Assembly: GCA_902470815.1 (NCBI GenBank)
Contig: CABRHS010000005.1
Span: 61,829 to 125,828 of the forward strand
Source of the DNA: an uncultured Collinsella sp.
Lineage (GTDB): Bacteria; Actinomycetota; Coriobacteriia; Coriobacteriales; Coriobacteriaceae
Direction: 5' to 3'
DNA length: 64,000 nt
In this document: in pieces, positions 53,590-62,470 of the stretch
Layout of the letters: each line of letters begins with the position of its first letter
How positions within the stretch are numbered: the stretch's first letter is position 1
Notes under the pieces: generated by a model
Told to the model about the DNA's origin: nothing
What the model saw: only the letters and a program-made list of their open reading frames with translations
Database searches by the model: none
Position numbers and translations under genes: made by a program

Positions 53590-55209
53590 ATGTCCGAGGC
53601 AATTTCTGCCGAGAACATCGAGCAGGTCCTTCAGCAGCGTCTGTTTGACCTGTCGGCTACCGTCGATACCCAAGAAGTATCCTACGTAGCCGAGGTGGGC
53701 GACGGCATCGCCCACGTATTCGGTCTCAAGAGCGCGATGGCCGGTGAGCTCCTTGAGTTCACCAGCTCCATCACCGGCCGTACCGTGTACGGTCTTGCTC
53801 AGAACCTGGATCGCGACGAGGTCGGCGCGGTCCTGTTCGGCGAGGTCGACTCCATCAAGGAGGGCGACCAGTGCCGCACCACCGGCCGCGTCATGGACAT
53901 CCCCGTCGGCCGCGGCATGCTCGGTCGTGTCGTGAACCCGCTGGGTCAGCCCATCGACGGCAAGGGCAGCATCGGTGAGACGTCCCGTCGCCCCATCGAG
54001 TTCAAGGCGCCCGGCGTCATCGAGCGCACCCCGGTGTGCGAGCCCGTCCAGACGGGCCTGCTCGCGGTCGACGCCATGATCCCCATCGGTCGTGGTCAGC
54101 GCGAGCTCATCATCGGCGACCGCAAGACGGGCAAGACCGCCATCGCCGTCGACGCGATCATTAACCAGCGTGGCAAGGGCATGATCTGCGTGTACGTCGC
54201 GGTCGGCCAGAAGGCCTCGACCGTCGCCGCCATCCGCGAGACGCTCGCCGCCCACGGCGCCCTCGATTACACGGTCATCGTGTCCGCCACCGCGGCGGAT
54301 TCCGCACCGCTGCAGTACATCGCCCCCATGGCGGGTGCCGCCATCGGCGAGTACTTCATGTATAACGGCGAGGATGGACGTCCCGCCAGCGCCACCAACC
54401 CCGGCGGCCATGTCCTGGTCGTCTACGACGACCTGTCCAAGCAGGCGGTTGCGTATCGTCAGATGTCGCTCACCCTTCGTCGTCCGCCCGGACGCGAGGC
54501 GTACCCCGGTGACATTTTCTACCTGCACTCCCGCCTACTCGAGCGCGCGTGCAAGCTCTCCGAGGCCAACGGCGGCGGCTCCCTTACGGCGCTGCCGATC
54601 ATCGAGACCCAGGACGGCGATGTTTCCGCATACATCCCGACCAACGTGATCTCGATCACCGACGGCCAGATTTACCTGCAGTCCGAGCTGTTCCACCAGG
54701 GCCAGCGTCCCGCTGTCGACGTCGGCATCTCCGTGTCCCGCGTCGGTGGCTCCGCGCAGACCAAGGCCATGAAGCAGCAGGCGGGCAACCTCCGCCTCGA
54801 CCTCGCGTCCTATCGCGAGCTCGCCGGCTTCATGCAGTTCGGCTCGGACCTTGACGCGACCACGCAGAAGCAGCTCACGCACGGTGCCCGTATGACCGAG
54901 CTCCTCAAGCAGGGTCGTTACAAGGCGCTGGACGTCACCGAGCAGGTCGCCGTTCTCTTTGCCGGCAACAAGGGCTATCTCGACGATATGGACCTCGACG
55001 ACATCGTGCCGTTCCGCGACGGTCTCGTCGATTACCTGGAGGGCGCGTATCGCAAGCTCCTCGAGGAGTTCCGCACCGCAAAGATGGACGACAAGATGGC
55101 GGCTGAGCTCGAGACCGTCATCCGCGATTATAAGAGTCAGTATCTCGCCTCCCGTGAGGCCGAGGTCTCGAGTGCCCAGGCGCTCGATGGTGAAGCAGGA
55201 GAGAACTAG
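53590..55209 (+). CDS. atpA: ATP synthase F1 subunit alpha
   Basis: The 539-aa non-catalytic nucleotide-binding subunit has a P-loop GDRKTGKT at 176-183, a Walker B region with VLVVYDDLSKQAVAYR, and PPGREAYPGDIFYLHSRLLERA, the alpha/beta signature. The C-terminus is about 30 residues longer than E. coli alpha. AATTCGGAGGTATAGCCAC lies before the ATG. Confidence 0.98.
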   Translation: MSEAISAENIEQVLQQRLFDLSATVDTQEVSYVAEVGDGIAHVFGLKSAMAGELLEFTSSITGRTVYGLAQNLDRDEVGAVLFGEVDSIKEGDQCRTTGRVMDIPVGRGMLGRVVNPLGQPIDGKGSIGETSRRPIEFKAPGVIERTPVCEPVQTGLLAVDAMIPIGRGQRELIIGDRKTGKTAIAVDAIINQRGKGMICVYVAVGQKASTVAAIRETLAAHGALDYTVIVSATAADSAPLQYIAPMAGAAIGEYFMYNGEDGRPASATNPGGHVLVVYDDLSKQAVAYRQMSLTLRRPPGREAYPGDIFYLHSRLLERACKLSEANGGGSLTALPIIETQDGDVSAYIPTNVISITDGQIYLQSELFHQGQRPAVDVGISVSRVGGSAQTKAMKQQAGNLRLDLASYRELAGFMQFGSDLDATTQKQLTHGARMTELLKQGRYKALDVTEQVAVLFAGNKGYLDDMDLDDIVPFRDGLVDYLEGAYRKLLEEFRTAKMDDKMAAELETVIRDYKSQYLASREAEVSSAQALDGEAGEN

Positions 55210-55214
55210 GCCCC

Positions 55215-56126
55215 ATGGCTAACCTCCGCGAAATAAAGAAGCGCATCAACTCGGTCTCCACGACCCAGCAGATCACGCGCACGATGGAAATGGTGGCTAC
55301 GGCCAAGATCGCCCGCGCGTTGCAGCGCGAGAAGAGCTCCGAGCCGTACGCCGCCGCCATCACCGACGTGATGCTCACGGTGGCGAAGGACTCCTCCGTC
55401 GACGTGCACAACCCCCTGCTGATCGATCCCGAGAGCTATGAGCGTGCGCTCGTCATCGTGATCAGCTCCGACCGTGGCCTGGCTGGCGGATTCAACGTCC
55501 AGGTCGAGCGTGCCGCCGAGCAGCGCATCAAGCACTTCTATCGCCACGGGGCGAAGGAGGTCGAGCTGATCACGTGCGGTCGGAAGGCGACCGAGTACTT
55601 CCGCAAGTACCCCAACAAGGTGATGGCGATCGTGGGCGAGTCCGACGACCCCACGATCGAGAACGCGCGCATCGTCGCCAACTACGTGATCGACGCGTAT
55701 TCCCAGGGTCACCTTGGACGCGTGGACATCGTGTATTTCCACGCCAAGAACCGCGTCGAGCAGGTTCTGCGCCTTGAGCGCATCCTTCCCCTCGACAAGG
55801 TGGTCCTTCAGACCGCCCGCGGTCCGCGCGCAAATGAGCAGGACGCCCCCACGGGGCTCTCCTCGCCGTTCGTGTTCGTACCCTCGGCAGAGCATGTTCT
55901 CGACAAGCTCATCCCGAGCTACGTCCTCACGATCATCCATCAGGCGATGATCGACTCGGCCGCAGCCGAGCAGGGCGCCCGTCGCAAGTCGATGCACTCC
56001 GCGACGGAGAACGCCAGCGCAATCATCGCCGACCTCTCGCGCACCTATAACCGTGTACGCCAGGCTTCCATTACCACCGAGATCAACGAGATCGTGGGCG
56101 GAGCCGCTGCATTGGAGGAGAACTAA
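55215..56126 (+). CDS. atpG: ATP synthase F1 subunit gamma
   Basis: The 303-aa rotor shaft subunit. MANLREIKKRINSVSTTQQITRTMEMVATAK and the C-terminal ENASAIIADLSRTYNRVRQASITTEINEIVGGAAAL form the central coiled coil, and ISSDRGLAGGFN is the Rossmann-type core. (Segments cited here are overlapping short motifs at residues 1-20, 79-90 and about 262-301.) atpD starts on the last base of its stop codon. Confidence 0.97.
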   Translation: MANLREIKKRINSVSTTQQITRTMEMVATAKIARALQREKSSEPYAAAITDVMLTVAKDSSVDVHNPLLIDPESYERALVIVISSDRGLAGGFNVQVERAAEQRIKHFYRHGAKEVELITCGRKATEYFRKYPNKVMAIVGESDDPTIENARIVANYVIDAYSQGHLGRVDIVYFHAKNRVEQVLRLERILPLDKVVLQTARGPRANEQDAPTGLSSPFVFVPSAEHVLDKLIPSYVLTIIHQAMIDSAAAEQGARRKSMHSATENASAIIADLSRTYNRVRQASITTEINEIVGGAAALEEN

Positions 56127-57559
56127 TGGCAGATACCATGGCTGTGGACTCCACGCCCACCGCGGGCGTCGGGCGCATCACGCGTATCATCGGCGCCGTC
56201 GTGGACGTGAAGTTCAAGAACGGCGTGCCGAACATCTATAACGCCCTCACCGTCGACGTGGACACCCCCGTCGGCCACATCAGCACCATCCTCGAGGTCG
56301 AGAGCCAGCTTCCCGGCGACGTCGTTCGCTGCGTTGCCATGACGTCCACCGACGGTCTGCAGCGCGGGCTCGAGGTCATCGACACCGGCGCCCCCATGCA
56401 GATGCCCGTGGGCAAGGGCACCCTGGGCCGCATCTGGAACGTCATGGGCGAGCCCGTTGACGGCAAGGAGATGCCCGAGGTGGACGCGTACTACCCGATC
56501 CATCACCCCGCGCCCTCGTTCGACCAGCTCACCACCAAGACCGAGATCTTCGAGACCGGCATCAAGGCCGTCGACCTTCTCGAGCCCTATATCCGCGGCG
56601 GCAAGACCGGCCTGTTCGGTGGCGCCGGCGTCGGCAAGACGGTCCTGATCCAGGAGCTCATCAACAACCTCGCCCAGGAGCACGGCGGCACCTCGGTGTT
56701 CACCGGCGTCGGCGAGCGCACCCGCGAGGGCACCGACCTGTACCTCGAGATGAGCGAGTCCGGCGTCATCGACAAGACCTGCCTGGTCTACGGTCAGATG
56801 AACGAGCCCCCGGGAGCGCGTCTGCGCATCGGCCTGGCCGGCCTTACCGAGGCCGAGTACTTCCGCGATCGCGGTCAGGACGTCCTGCTGTTCATCGACA
56901 ACATCTTCCGCTTCTCTCAGGCGGGTTCCGAGGTCTCGGCTCTTCTCGGTCGCATGCCCTCCGCTGTCGGTTACCAGCCCACGCTCGCTACCGAGATGGG
57001 CGACCTGCAGGAGCGCATCACCTCCACCAAGACCGGATCGATCACCTCAGTCCAGGCCGTCTACGTGCCCGCTGACGACCTGACCGACCCTGCGCCCGCC
57101 ACCACGTTCACCCACCTGGACGCCACGACGGTCCTGTCCCGTTCGATCTCCTCCTTGGGTCTGTTCCCGGCCATCGACCCGCTCGCCTCCACCTCCGACG
57201 CCCTCGATCCCGCGATCGTCGGCGAGGAGCACTACCGCGTCGCGGTTCGCGTCCAGGAGATTCTTCAGGAGTACTCCGACCTTCAGGACATCATCGCGAT
57301 TCTGGGTATGGACGAGCTCTCCGATGAGCAGCGCCTCACGGTCAACCGCGCGCGCAAGATCCAGCAGTTCCTGTCCCAGTCCTTCCACGTGGCCGAGAAG
57401 TTCACCGGCAACCCCGGTGTCTACGTCCGCGTCGAGGATACGGTCCGCTCGTTCGCCGCGATTATCGACGGCAAGTGCGACGACCTGCCCGAGCAGGCTT
57501 TCCGCTATGCCGGTACCATCGATGACGTGCGCGATCGCGCTGCTAAGATGGGGGCGTAG
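56126..57559 (+). CDS. atpD: ATP synthase F1 subunit beta
   Basis: The 477-aa catalytic subunit has P-loop GGAGVGKT at 165-172, catalytic Glu in GVGERTREG, Walker B LLFIDNIFRFSQAGSEVSAL, and the PSAVGYQPTL and DELSDEQRL (DELSEED-like) segments. It is nearly full family length. The start codon overlaps the atpG stop by one base, indicating translational coupling. Confidence 0.99.
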   Translation: MADTMAVDSTPTAGVGRITRIIGAVVDVKFKNGVPNIYNALTVDVDTPVGHISTILEVESQLPGDVVRCVAMTSTDGLQRGLEVIDTGAPMQMPVGKGTLGRIWNVMGEPVDGKEMPEVDAYYPIHHPAPSFDQLTTKTEIFETGIKAVDLLEPYIRGGKTGLFGGAGVGKTVLIQELINNLAQEHGGTSVFTGVGERTREGTDLYLEMSESGVIDKTCLVYGQMNEPPGARLRIGLAGLTEAEYFRDRGQDVLLFIDNIFRFSQAGSEVSALLGRMPSAVGYQPTLATEMGDLQERITSTKTGSITSVQAVYVPADDLTDPAPATTFTHLDATTVLSRSISSLGLFPAIDPLASTSDALDPAIVGEEHYRVAVRVQEILQEYSDLQDIIAILGMDELSDEQRLTVNRARKIQQFLSQSFHVAEKFTGNPGVYVRVEDTVRSFAAIIDGKCDDLPEQAFRYAGTIDDVRDRAAKMGA

Positions 57560-57562
57560 GCC

Positions 57563-57961
57563 ATGCCCATGCAGCTGCGCATCGTCTGTCCCGAGGAGTG
57601 CGTCTTCGAGGGCCCGGTCGCCTATGTGGCCGTGCCCTCGACTGTCGGCGAGTTCGGCATCCTGCCGCGCCATGCCAGCGAGATCTGCACCATCGACGGT
57701 GGCCGCATCCGCGTCTCCGAGGAGAAGATGGGCGTGACGGATCGCGTCTTCGCGGTGACTGACGGCTACGTCCAGGTCGCGAATGACGAGGTCATCGTCT
57801 TGGCAGAGCGCGCCGTCGACATGGCCAAGGTCGATCCCGACGAGGTTTCCGAGCGCATGGCCGGTTTTGAAGACCAGCTGGGGAAAATGTCGGAGAACGA
57901 TGCACGCCGTGCGTACCTCTATAATGAAATCGCATGGTGCAAGCTGTTGCTTGCTCACTAA
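57563..57961 (+). CDS. atpC: ATP synthase F1 subunit epsilon
   Basis: The 132-aa protein has the N-terminal beta sandwich (MQLRIVCPEECVFEGPVAYV; GEFGILPRHASEI; FAVTDGYVQVANDEVIVLAE) and a C-terminal helical hairpin that can inhibit rotation. It begins 3 bp after atpD and is the last gene of the operon before the terminator. Confidence 0.95.
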   Translation: MPMQLRIVCPEECVFEGPVAYVAVPSTVGEFGILPRHASEICTIDGGRIRVSEEKMGVTDRVFAVTDGYVQVANDEVIVLAERAVDMAKVDPDEVSERMAGFEDQLGKMSENDARRAYLYNEIAWCKLLLAH

Positions 57962-58002
57962 CTGCGGGCGGCAATGATATTGCCACGCACAGCACATGAC
58001 AT

Positions 58003-58033
58003 CATGCCCGGGGAGACCCGGGCATGTTTTTTT
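58003..58033 (+). terminator. Terminator of the atp operon
   Basis: CATGCCCGGG (58003-58012) pairs perfectly with CCCGGGCATG (58017-58026) around GAGA, followed by seven T. The T-run directly abuts the murA ribosome binding site. Confidence 0.93.
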
Positions 58034-58046
58034 GAAAGGTAAGCTC

Positions 58047-59330
58047 TTGGACATCATCCGCGTTGAAGGCGGCCATGCCATCGAGGGCCGGGTCGTCATC
58101 TCGGGAGCAAAGAACTCGGCGCTCAAACTCATGGCTGCCACGCTGTTGGCTCCCGGCGTGACAACACTCGAGAACGTGCCCAACATCTCCGACGTCCATG
58201 TGATGGGCAAGGTGCTCAAGCGCATGGGCGCGACTATCGACGTGCTCGACGAGCACACCCTTCGCATAGATACCTCATCGGTCGACTCCTGGGAGGCCCC
58301 GTACGAGCTGGTCGCGAAGATGCGCGCCTCAACCGCCGTCATGGGCCCGCTGCTCGGTCGCTTCGGGCGCGCGAAGATCGCGATGCCCGGAGGGTGCAAT
58401 CTTGGTGCCCGCAAGATCGACATGCACATCCTTGGGCTCGGCGCCCTTGGCGTCGAGTTCGATACGGATCACGGGTACATTCACGCAACTGCGCCAAATG
58501 GGCTTGCGGGCACGTCCGTCACGTTGGAGTTCGCCAGCGTGGGGGCCACCGAGAATCTCATCATGGCTTCCGTGCGCGCTGAGGGTATCACGGTGATCGA
58601 CAACGCCGCCCGTGAGCCCGAGATCGTCGACCTCGCGAACATGCTCAACGAGATGGGCGCCCACATCACGGGTGCCGGTACCCCGGTGGTGACCATCGAG
58701 GGCGTCGAGGAGCTCCATCCCGTGACGCACCGCGTCGTGGGTGACCGCATCGAGGCCGGCACCTTCATCGTTGCCGGTGCCCTCATGGCCGGTCCCTCCG
58801 GTGTGGAGGTCGTCGGATTCAACCCGCAGCACCTGGGTATGGTCATCAAGAAGTTCGAGACCATGGGGATTCGCATCGACCGAATCGAGGACGGCGTGCG
58901 CGTGCACCGCTGCGATTCGTTCGCCCCGGTCGATATCCAGACGCTGCCGTTCCCGGGCTTCCCCACTGATATGCAGGCGCAGGTCATGGTGCTTTCCGCT
59001 CTCGCCGATGGGAACTCCATCATCACGGAGAACATTTTTGAGAACCGGTTCATGTTCGCCTCGGAGCTCGTCCGCATGGGCGCGGACATACGCGTCGAGG
59101 GCCATCATGCGATGATTCATGGCGTCGATGGTTTCTCCGGGGCTCAGGTGACCTCTCCGGACTTGCGCGGCGGGGCGGCCCTCGCCGTGGCCGGTCTCAT
59201 AGCGGACGGTTACACCGAGGTTTCCGCGATACACCATATCGACAGGGGGTACGAGCGCTTCGTCGAGAAGCTGCGCGCCCTCGGTGCCTGCGTGGAGCGC
59301 GTCTCCGTGCCGGATCTGATCGACGACTAA
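58047..59330 (+). CDS. murA: UDP-N-acetylglucosamine 1-carboxyvinyltransferase
   Basis: The 427-aa enzyme performs the first committed step of peptidoglycan synthesis, transferring enolpyruvate to UDP-GlcNAc. The catalytic, fosfomycin-reactive residue is Cys117 in MPGGCNLGARKID. Other family segments are SGAKNSALKLMAATLL and TDMQAQVMVLSALADG. The start is TTG at 58047 with GAAAGG seven bases upstream; the frame is open into the terminator but has no other start with a binding site. Its leader is the atp terminator itself, so it must be read by read-through or a promoter inside atpC. Confidence 0.95.
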   Translation: MDIIRVEGGHAIEGRVVISGAKNSALKLMAATLLAPGVTTLENVPNISDVHVMGKVLKRMGATIDVLDEHTLRIDTSSVDSWEAPYELVAKMRASTAVMGPLLGRFGRAKIAMPGGCNLGARKIDMHILGLGALGVEFDTDHGYIHATAPNGLAGTSVTLEFASVGATENLIMASVRAEGITVIDNAAREPEIVDLANMLNEMGAHITGAGTPVVTIEGVEELHPVTHRVVGDRIEAGTFIVAGALMAGPSGVEVVGFNPQHLGMVIKKFETMGIRIDRIEDGVRVHRCDSFAPVDIQTLPFPGFPTDMQAQVMVLSALADGNSIITENIFENRFMFASELVRMGADIRVEGHHAMIHGVDGFSGAQVTSPDLRGGAALAVAGLIADGYTEVSAIHHIDRGYERFVEKLRALGACVERVSVPDLIDD

Positions 59331-59349
59331 TAGGCAAGTGCAGGTATCC

Positions 59350-60504
59350 ATGAGCCATCGTAAGAAGCCAATCCAAGAGGGGCGTCGCCCCTCAACGGGC
59401 GCGAGCAGTCGCATATACAGCCGTGAGAACGTGGGCCGCTATTCAGAGCGCGCCCGTCAACGCCGCCGCGGGCGCATGATCAAGCGAGGTGTGCTGGGCG
59501 GTCTGCTCGCCGTGCTTCTCGTGGGCGTCGTCGGGGTGGGCGCATGGTTCATGCGCGTCACGGGCAACCTGTCGGGCAACGGTGCGCTGGGCGCCGGCAT
59601 CCGCATGATCCTGAGCGATTCCGACGTTGCACGCGAGCCGTTCTACATTCTGCTGCTGGGTACCGATGGTCGGCCCGGAGAAGAGGTGTATCGGTCCGAC
59701 TCGATTATCCTCGCCCGGGTGGATCCCACTGAGAAGCAGGCCACGCTCATCTCGATCCCGCGCGACACCATGGTGGTCTATAAGGGCGAGACCATGAAGA
59801 TCAACGCGACTCACTCCGTTGACGGTCCCGAGGGCGTGGTCAATGCCGTCAACGAGCTGTGCTTTGGCGGTCAGCAGAAGATCTCGCACTACGCCGAGAT
59901 AAACTTCGAGGGTATGGAGCAGCTCATCGACGCGGTCGGCGGCATCGACCTCGAGGCCACGGAAGAGGTCGATGATCCGGCTCACCTCGACGTCAAGGTC
60001 GAGAAGGGCTTCCAGCACATGGACGGCAAGACGGCCCTTGCCTACGCTCGTTGCCGCTATACGTATGCAGACGGCGATTACACCCGCATGCGCCATCAGC
60101 GTCAGGTGCTCAGCGCCCTGGCCGCCAAGATCTTGAACGACCTCGACCCGACCACCGTCATGGGAACCGTCGAGGCCCTCTCAAAGGTCGTCATGACCAC
60201 TCTAAGCCCCCAGGACATCATCTCTGTCGCAAACGCCATGCGCGGCATGGACGTCGCGAACAAGATGTACGTTGCGAACATACCGTCATATGCGGATGAC
60301 ACGACTTACGTGAACGGCGTGAGCTATGTCTTCGTGTACGAGGATCGCCTGGCCGAGATGATGGCTAAGGTTGATGCCGGCGAGAATCCCGAGGGGCCGC
60401 AGACGATGGGAGATGACGTCTCGGGGGCATCGACCGCGGGCGATATCATGACATCTGAGCCCAAGCAGGACTCGTCTGGGGAGACGGGAGAGTCCGGGCA
60501 GTGA
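59350..60504 (+). CDS. LytR-CpsA-Psr (LCP) family cell-wall ligase
   Basis: The 384-aa protein has a basic cytoplasmic N-terminus, one membrane span (about 41-63) and an extracellular LCP domain. Typical segments are FYILLLGTDGRPG, RSDSIILARVDPTEKQATLI, SIPRDTMV and ALAYARCRYTYADGDYTRMRHQRQV, which hold the Arg and Asp residues that bind polyprenyl pyrophosphate and Mg. LCP enzymes attach teichoic acids, glycans or other polymers to peptidoglycan. The Ser/Gly/Asp-rich tail is disordered. ATG at 59350 is preferred, with GCAGG upstream; a GTG at 59338 is possible. It follows murA by 19 bp, consistent with a wall-synthesis unit. Confidence 0.93.
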   Translation: MSHRKKPIQEGRRPSTGASSRIYSRENVGRYSERARQRRRGRMIKRGVLGGLLAVLLVGVVGVGAWFMRVTGNLSGNGALGAGIRMILSDSDVAREPFYILLLGTDGRPGEEVYRSDSIILARVDPTEKQATLISIPRDTMVVYKGETMKINATHSVDGPEGVVNAVNELCFGGQQKISHYAEINFEGMEQLIDAVGGIDLEATEEVDDPAHLDVKVEKGFQHMDGKTALAYARCRYTYADGDYTRMRHQRQVLSALAAKILNDLDPTTVMGTVEALSKVVMTTLSPQDIISVANAMRGMDVANKMYVANIPSYADDTTYVNGVSYVFVYEDRLAEMMAKVDAGENPEGPQTMGDDVSGASTAGDIMTSEPKQDSSGETGESGQ

Positions 60505-60543
60505 CCCGTCCGTCCGTCTCGGTTTGACGCCCTTTGACTCGAG

Positions 60544-60575
60544 AGCACCCCTGGCATACGCTGGGGGTGCTTTTT
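60544..60575 (+). terminator. Terminator after the LCP gene
   Basis: AGCACCCCTGGC pairs with GCTGGGGGTGCT (two wobbles) around ATAC, followed by TTTTT. A frame of pepT is open across it, which argues against starting pepT earlier than 60618. Confidence 0.88.
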
Positions 60576-60617
60576 GTACATTCACGCGCGCCGTGGGCGC
60601 GCAGAAAGGAGCACGTC

Positions 60618-61847
60618 ATGTCGGACGTACTCGAGCGTTTTCTACGGTACGTGCAGGTGGACACCCAGTCTGCCGATGAGCATAGCGACCAGGTGCCCTC
60701 AACCGCCATCCAGTTCGATCTTGCCAACATGCTCGCCGAAGAGCTGCGTGAGCTCGGGGCCAACGATGTCGTGGTCACGGATCACGCCTATGTGACCGCC
60801 TGGATCCCCGCGAGCAAGGGTGCCGAGAGCCGTCCGCGTCTCGGGCTCATCGCCCATCTGGACACCACGGAGCAGGCCCCCGGTTTCGGCGTGAAGCCGC
60901 ATGTCCTCACCTATGAGGGCGGAGACCTGGTGTGCGGCGCGGTGGACGGCGCGCCCGTCTCGATCGCCCCTGAGCTGCTCCCGTCCCTGAATGACCTCGT
61001 GGGTGAGGACCTCGTCTGCACGGACGGCACCACGCTTCTCGGTGCGGATGACAAGGCCGGCGTCGCCGAGATCATGGCGACGGCCGCCCTGCTGCTGCAA
61101 AACCCGGAACTCCCGCATCCTGAGATCGGCATTTGCTTTTGCCCGGACGAAGAGATCGGCCATGGTGCCGAACTGCTCGACATCGATGCCTTCGGTTGCA
61201 CCTACGCCTACACCGTTGACGGCGGCCCGCTGGGCGAGCTCGAATGGGAGTGTTTCAATGCCGCCGAGGCGGTTGTGGGCTTCCAGGGCTTTTCGATCCA
61301 CCCCGGCGATTCGAAGAACCGCATGGTCAACGCAGGCGAGCTTTTCCATCGGTTCCACAGCCTGCTGCCCGCCGCCCAGCGTCCCGAGTATACGGAGGGC
61401 TATGAGGGCTTTTATTACCTGGAGGGCGTGAGCGCCACCGTCGAGCACGCCACTGCTCGCTATATCATCCGAGACCATGACGCCAAGAAGTTCCAGGCGA
61501 AGATCGATCACCTGCTGTCCGCCGCGGCGTTTGTCAACGAGGAGCAGGGTCGCGAGCGCGTGACGGTGGAGATCAAGCAGCAATACCGCAACATGGCCGA
61601 GATTGTGGCGGACTACCCGGAGCTGATCGACGAGGCGAAGTCTGCATTTGCGGATGCCGGCGTCGAGGCGAACGTCATACCCATCCGCGGCGGCACCGAT
61701 GGCGCCCAGCTCTCCTTCCGCGGGCTTCCGTGCCCCAACCTGTCGACGGGCGCGTACTGCTGCCACGGCGTGAACGAGTTCATTCCCGTGCGCTCGCTCG
61801 AGACCATGGTGGAGGTGCTCAAGAGCCTCGTCGCGCGGTTCGCGTAG
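60618..61847 (+). CDS. pepT: Peptidase T (tripeptidase)
   Basis: The 409-aa M20-family di-zinc aminotripeptidase. LIAHLDTTEQ (metal His and Asp), TLLGADDKAGVAEI, and FCPDEEIGHGAELLDID (catalytic Glu pair) are diagnostic. The C-terminal IRGGTDGAQLSFRGLPCPNL holds the last metal ligands. Cytoplasmic, removes N-terminal residues from tripeptides. ATG at 60618 with GAAAGGAGCACGTC upstream; the preceding terminator separates it from the LCP gene. Confidence 0.95.
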   Translation: MSDVLERFLRYVQVDTQSADEHSDQVPSTAIQFDLANMLAEELRELGANDVVVTDHAYVTAWIPASKGAESRPRLGLIAHLDTTEQAPGFGVKPHVLTYEGGDLVCGAVDGAPVSIAPELLPSLNDLVGEDLVCTDGTTLLGADDKAGVAEIMATAALLLQNPELPHPEIGICFCPDEEIGHGAELLDIDAFGCTYAYTVDGGPLGELEWECFNAAEAVVGFQGFSIHPGDSKNRMVNAGELFHRFHSLLPAAQRPEYTEGYEGFYYLEGVSATVEHATARYIIRDHDAKKFQAKIDHLLSAAAFVNEEQGRERVTVEIKQQYRNMAEIVADYPELIDEAKSAFADAGVEANVIPIRGGTDGAQLSFRGLPCPNLSTGAYCCHGVNEFIPVRSLETMVEVLKSLVARFA

Positions 61848-61906
61848 ACGATCATCGCGGCCGGTGCCCGTGGGGTATCATGGTACAAACAAGTAGGAAA
61901 GGGAGA

Positions 61907-62344
61907 ATGGACGCCATGGAGCATGACGTGAACGCGATGGAGCCCCATTTGACGATTGCGAATGAGGACTATCTCGAGTGCATCGTGCGTATCGAGGACG
62001 AGGAGGATGCGTGCGGCGAGGGGGGCATACGCTCCGTCGACATCGCCCAGCGCCTCGATGTCTCCAAGGCCTCGGTTAACAAGGCGATCACGGCGCTCAA
62101 GGCGCAGGGTATGGTCGAGCAGGCGCACTACGGCAAGGTGCGCCTGACGCCCCGCGGCCGCGAGGTCGGTTCCGCCGTCTGGCGTCGTCATCGCATGCTT
62201 CGGGCGTTTCTCGTGGACGAGCTCGGCGTCGAGTTCGAGCGCGCTGACGCCGAGGCCTGTGAGATGGAGCATGCTCTTTCTGAGGACACGATGAAGCGGT
62301 GGCTCACGTATCTCGAGGCGTCGGGCGTAAAGATCGACGCCTAG
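61907..62344 (+). CDS. DtxR/MntR-family metal-dependent regulator
   Basis: The 145-aa protein has an N-terminal winged helix (EDYLECIVRIEDEED...IRSVDIAQRLDVSKASVNKAI, then LKAQGMVEQAHYGKVRLTPRG) and the dimerisation/metal domain (RRHRMLRAFLVDELGV; DAEACEMEHALSEDTMKRW) with the Cys, His and Glu residues of the metal site. It lacks the SH3-like third domain, as in MntR. Fe or Mn control of uptake genes is expected, but no transporter is adjacent. ATG at 61907 has GGAAAGGGAG upstream; in-frame ATGs at 61880 and 61916 are alternatives. Confidence 0.9.
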   Translation: MDAMEHDVNAMEPHLTIANEDYLECIVRIEDEEDACGEGGIRSVDIAQRLDVSKASVNKAITALKAQGMVEQAHYGKVRLTPRGREVGSAVWRRHRMLRAFLVDELGVEFERADAEACEMEHALSEDTMKRWLTYLEASGVKIDA

Positions 62345-62470
62345 GCCCGCAATTCCACACATCCTTACAGTTTGCTTAGATTGCCCTCATCGCGGTTGGC
62401 TCACGACTCTTCGGGTATACCGAACATGCTTCAACGTGGCGGCCGAGTACCATGAGGGGTGCGTGCGCGC

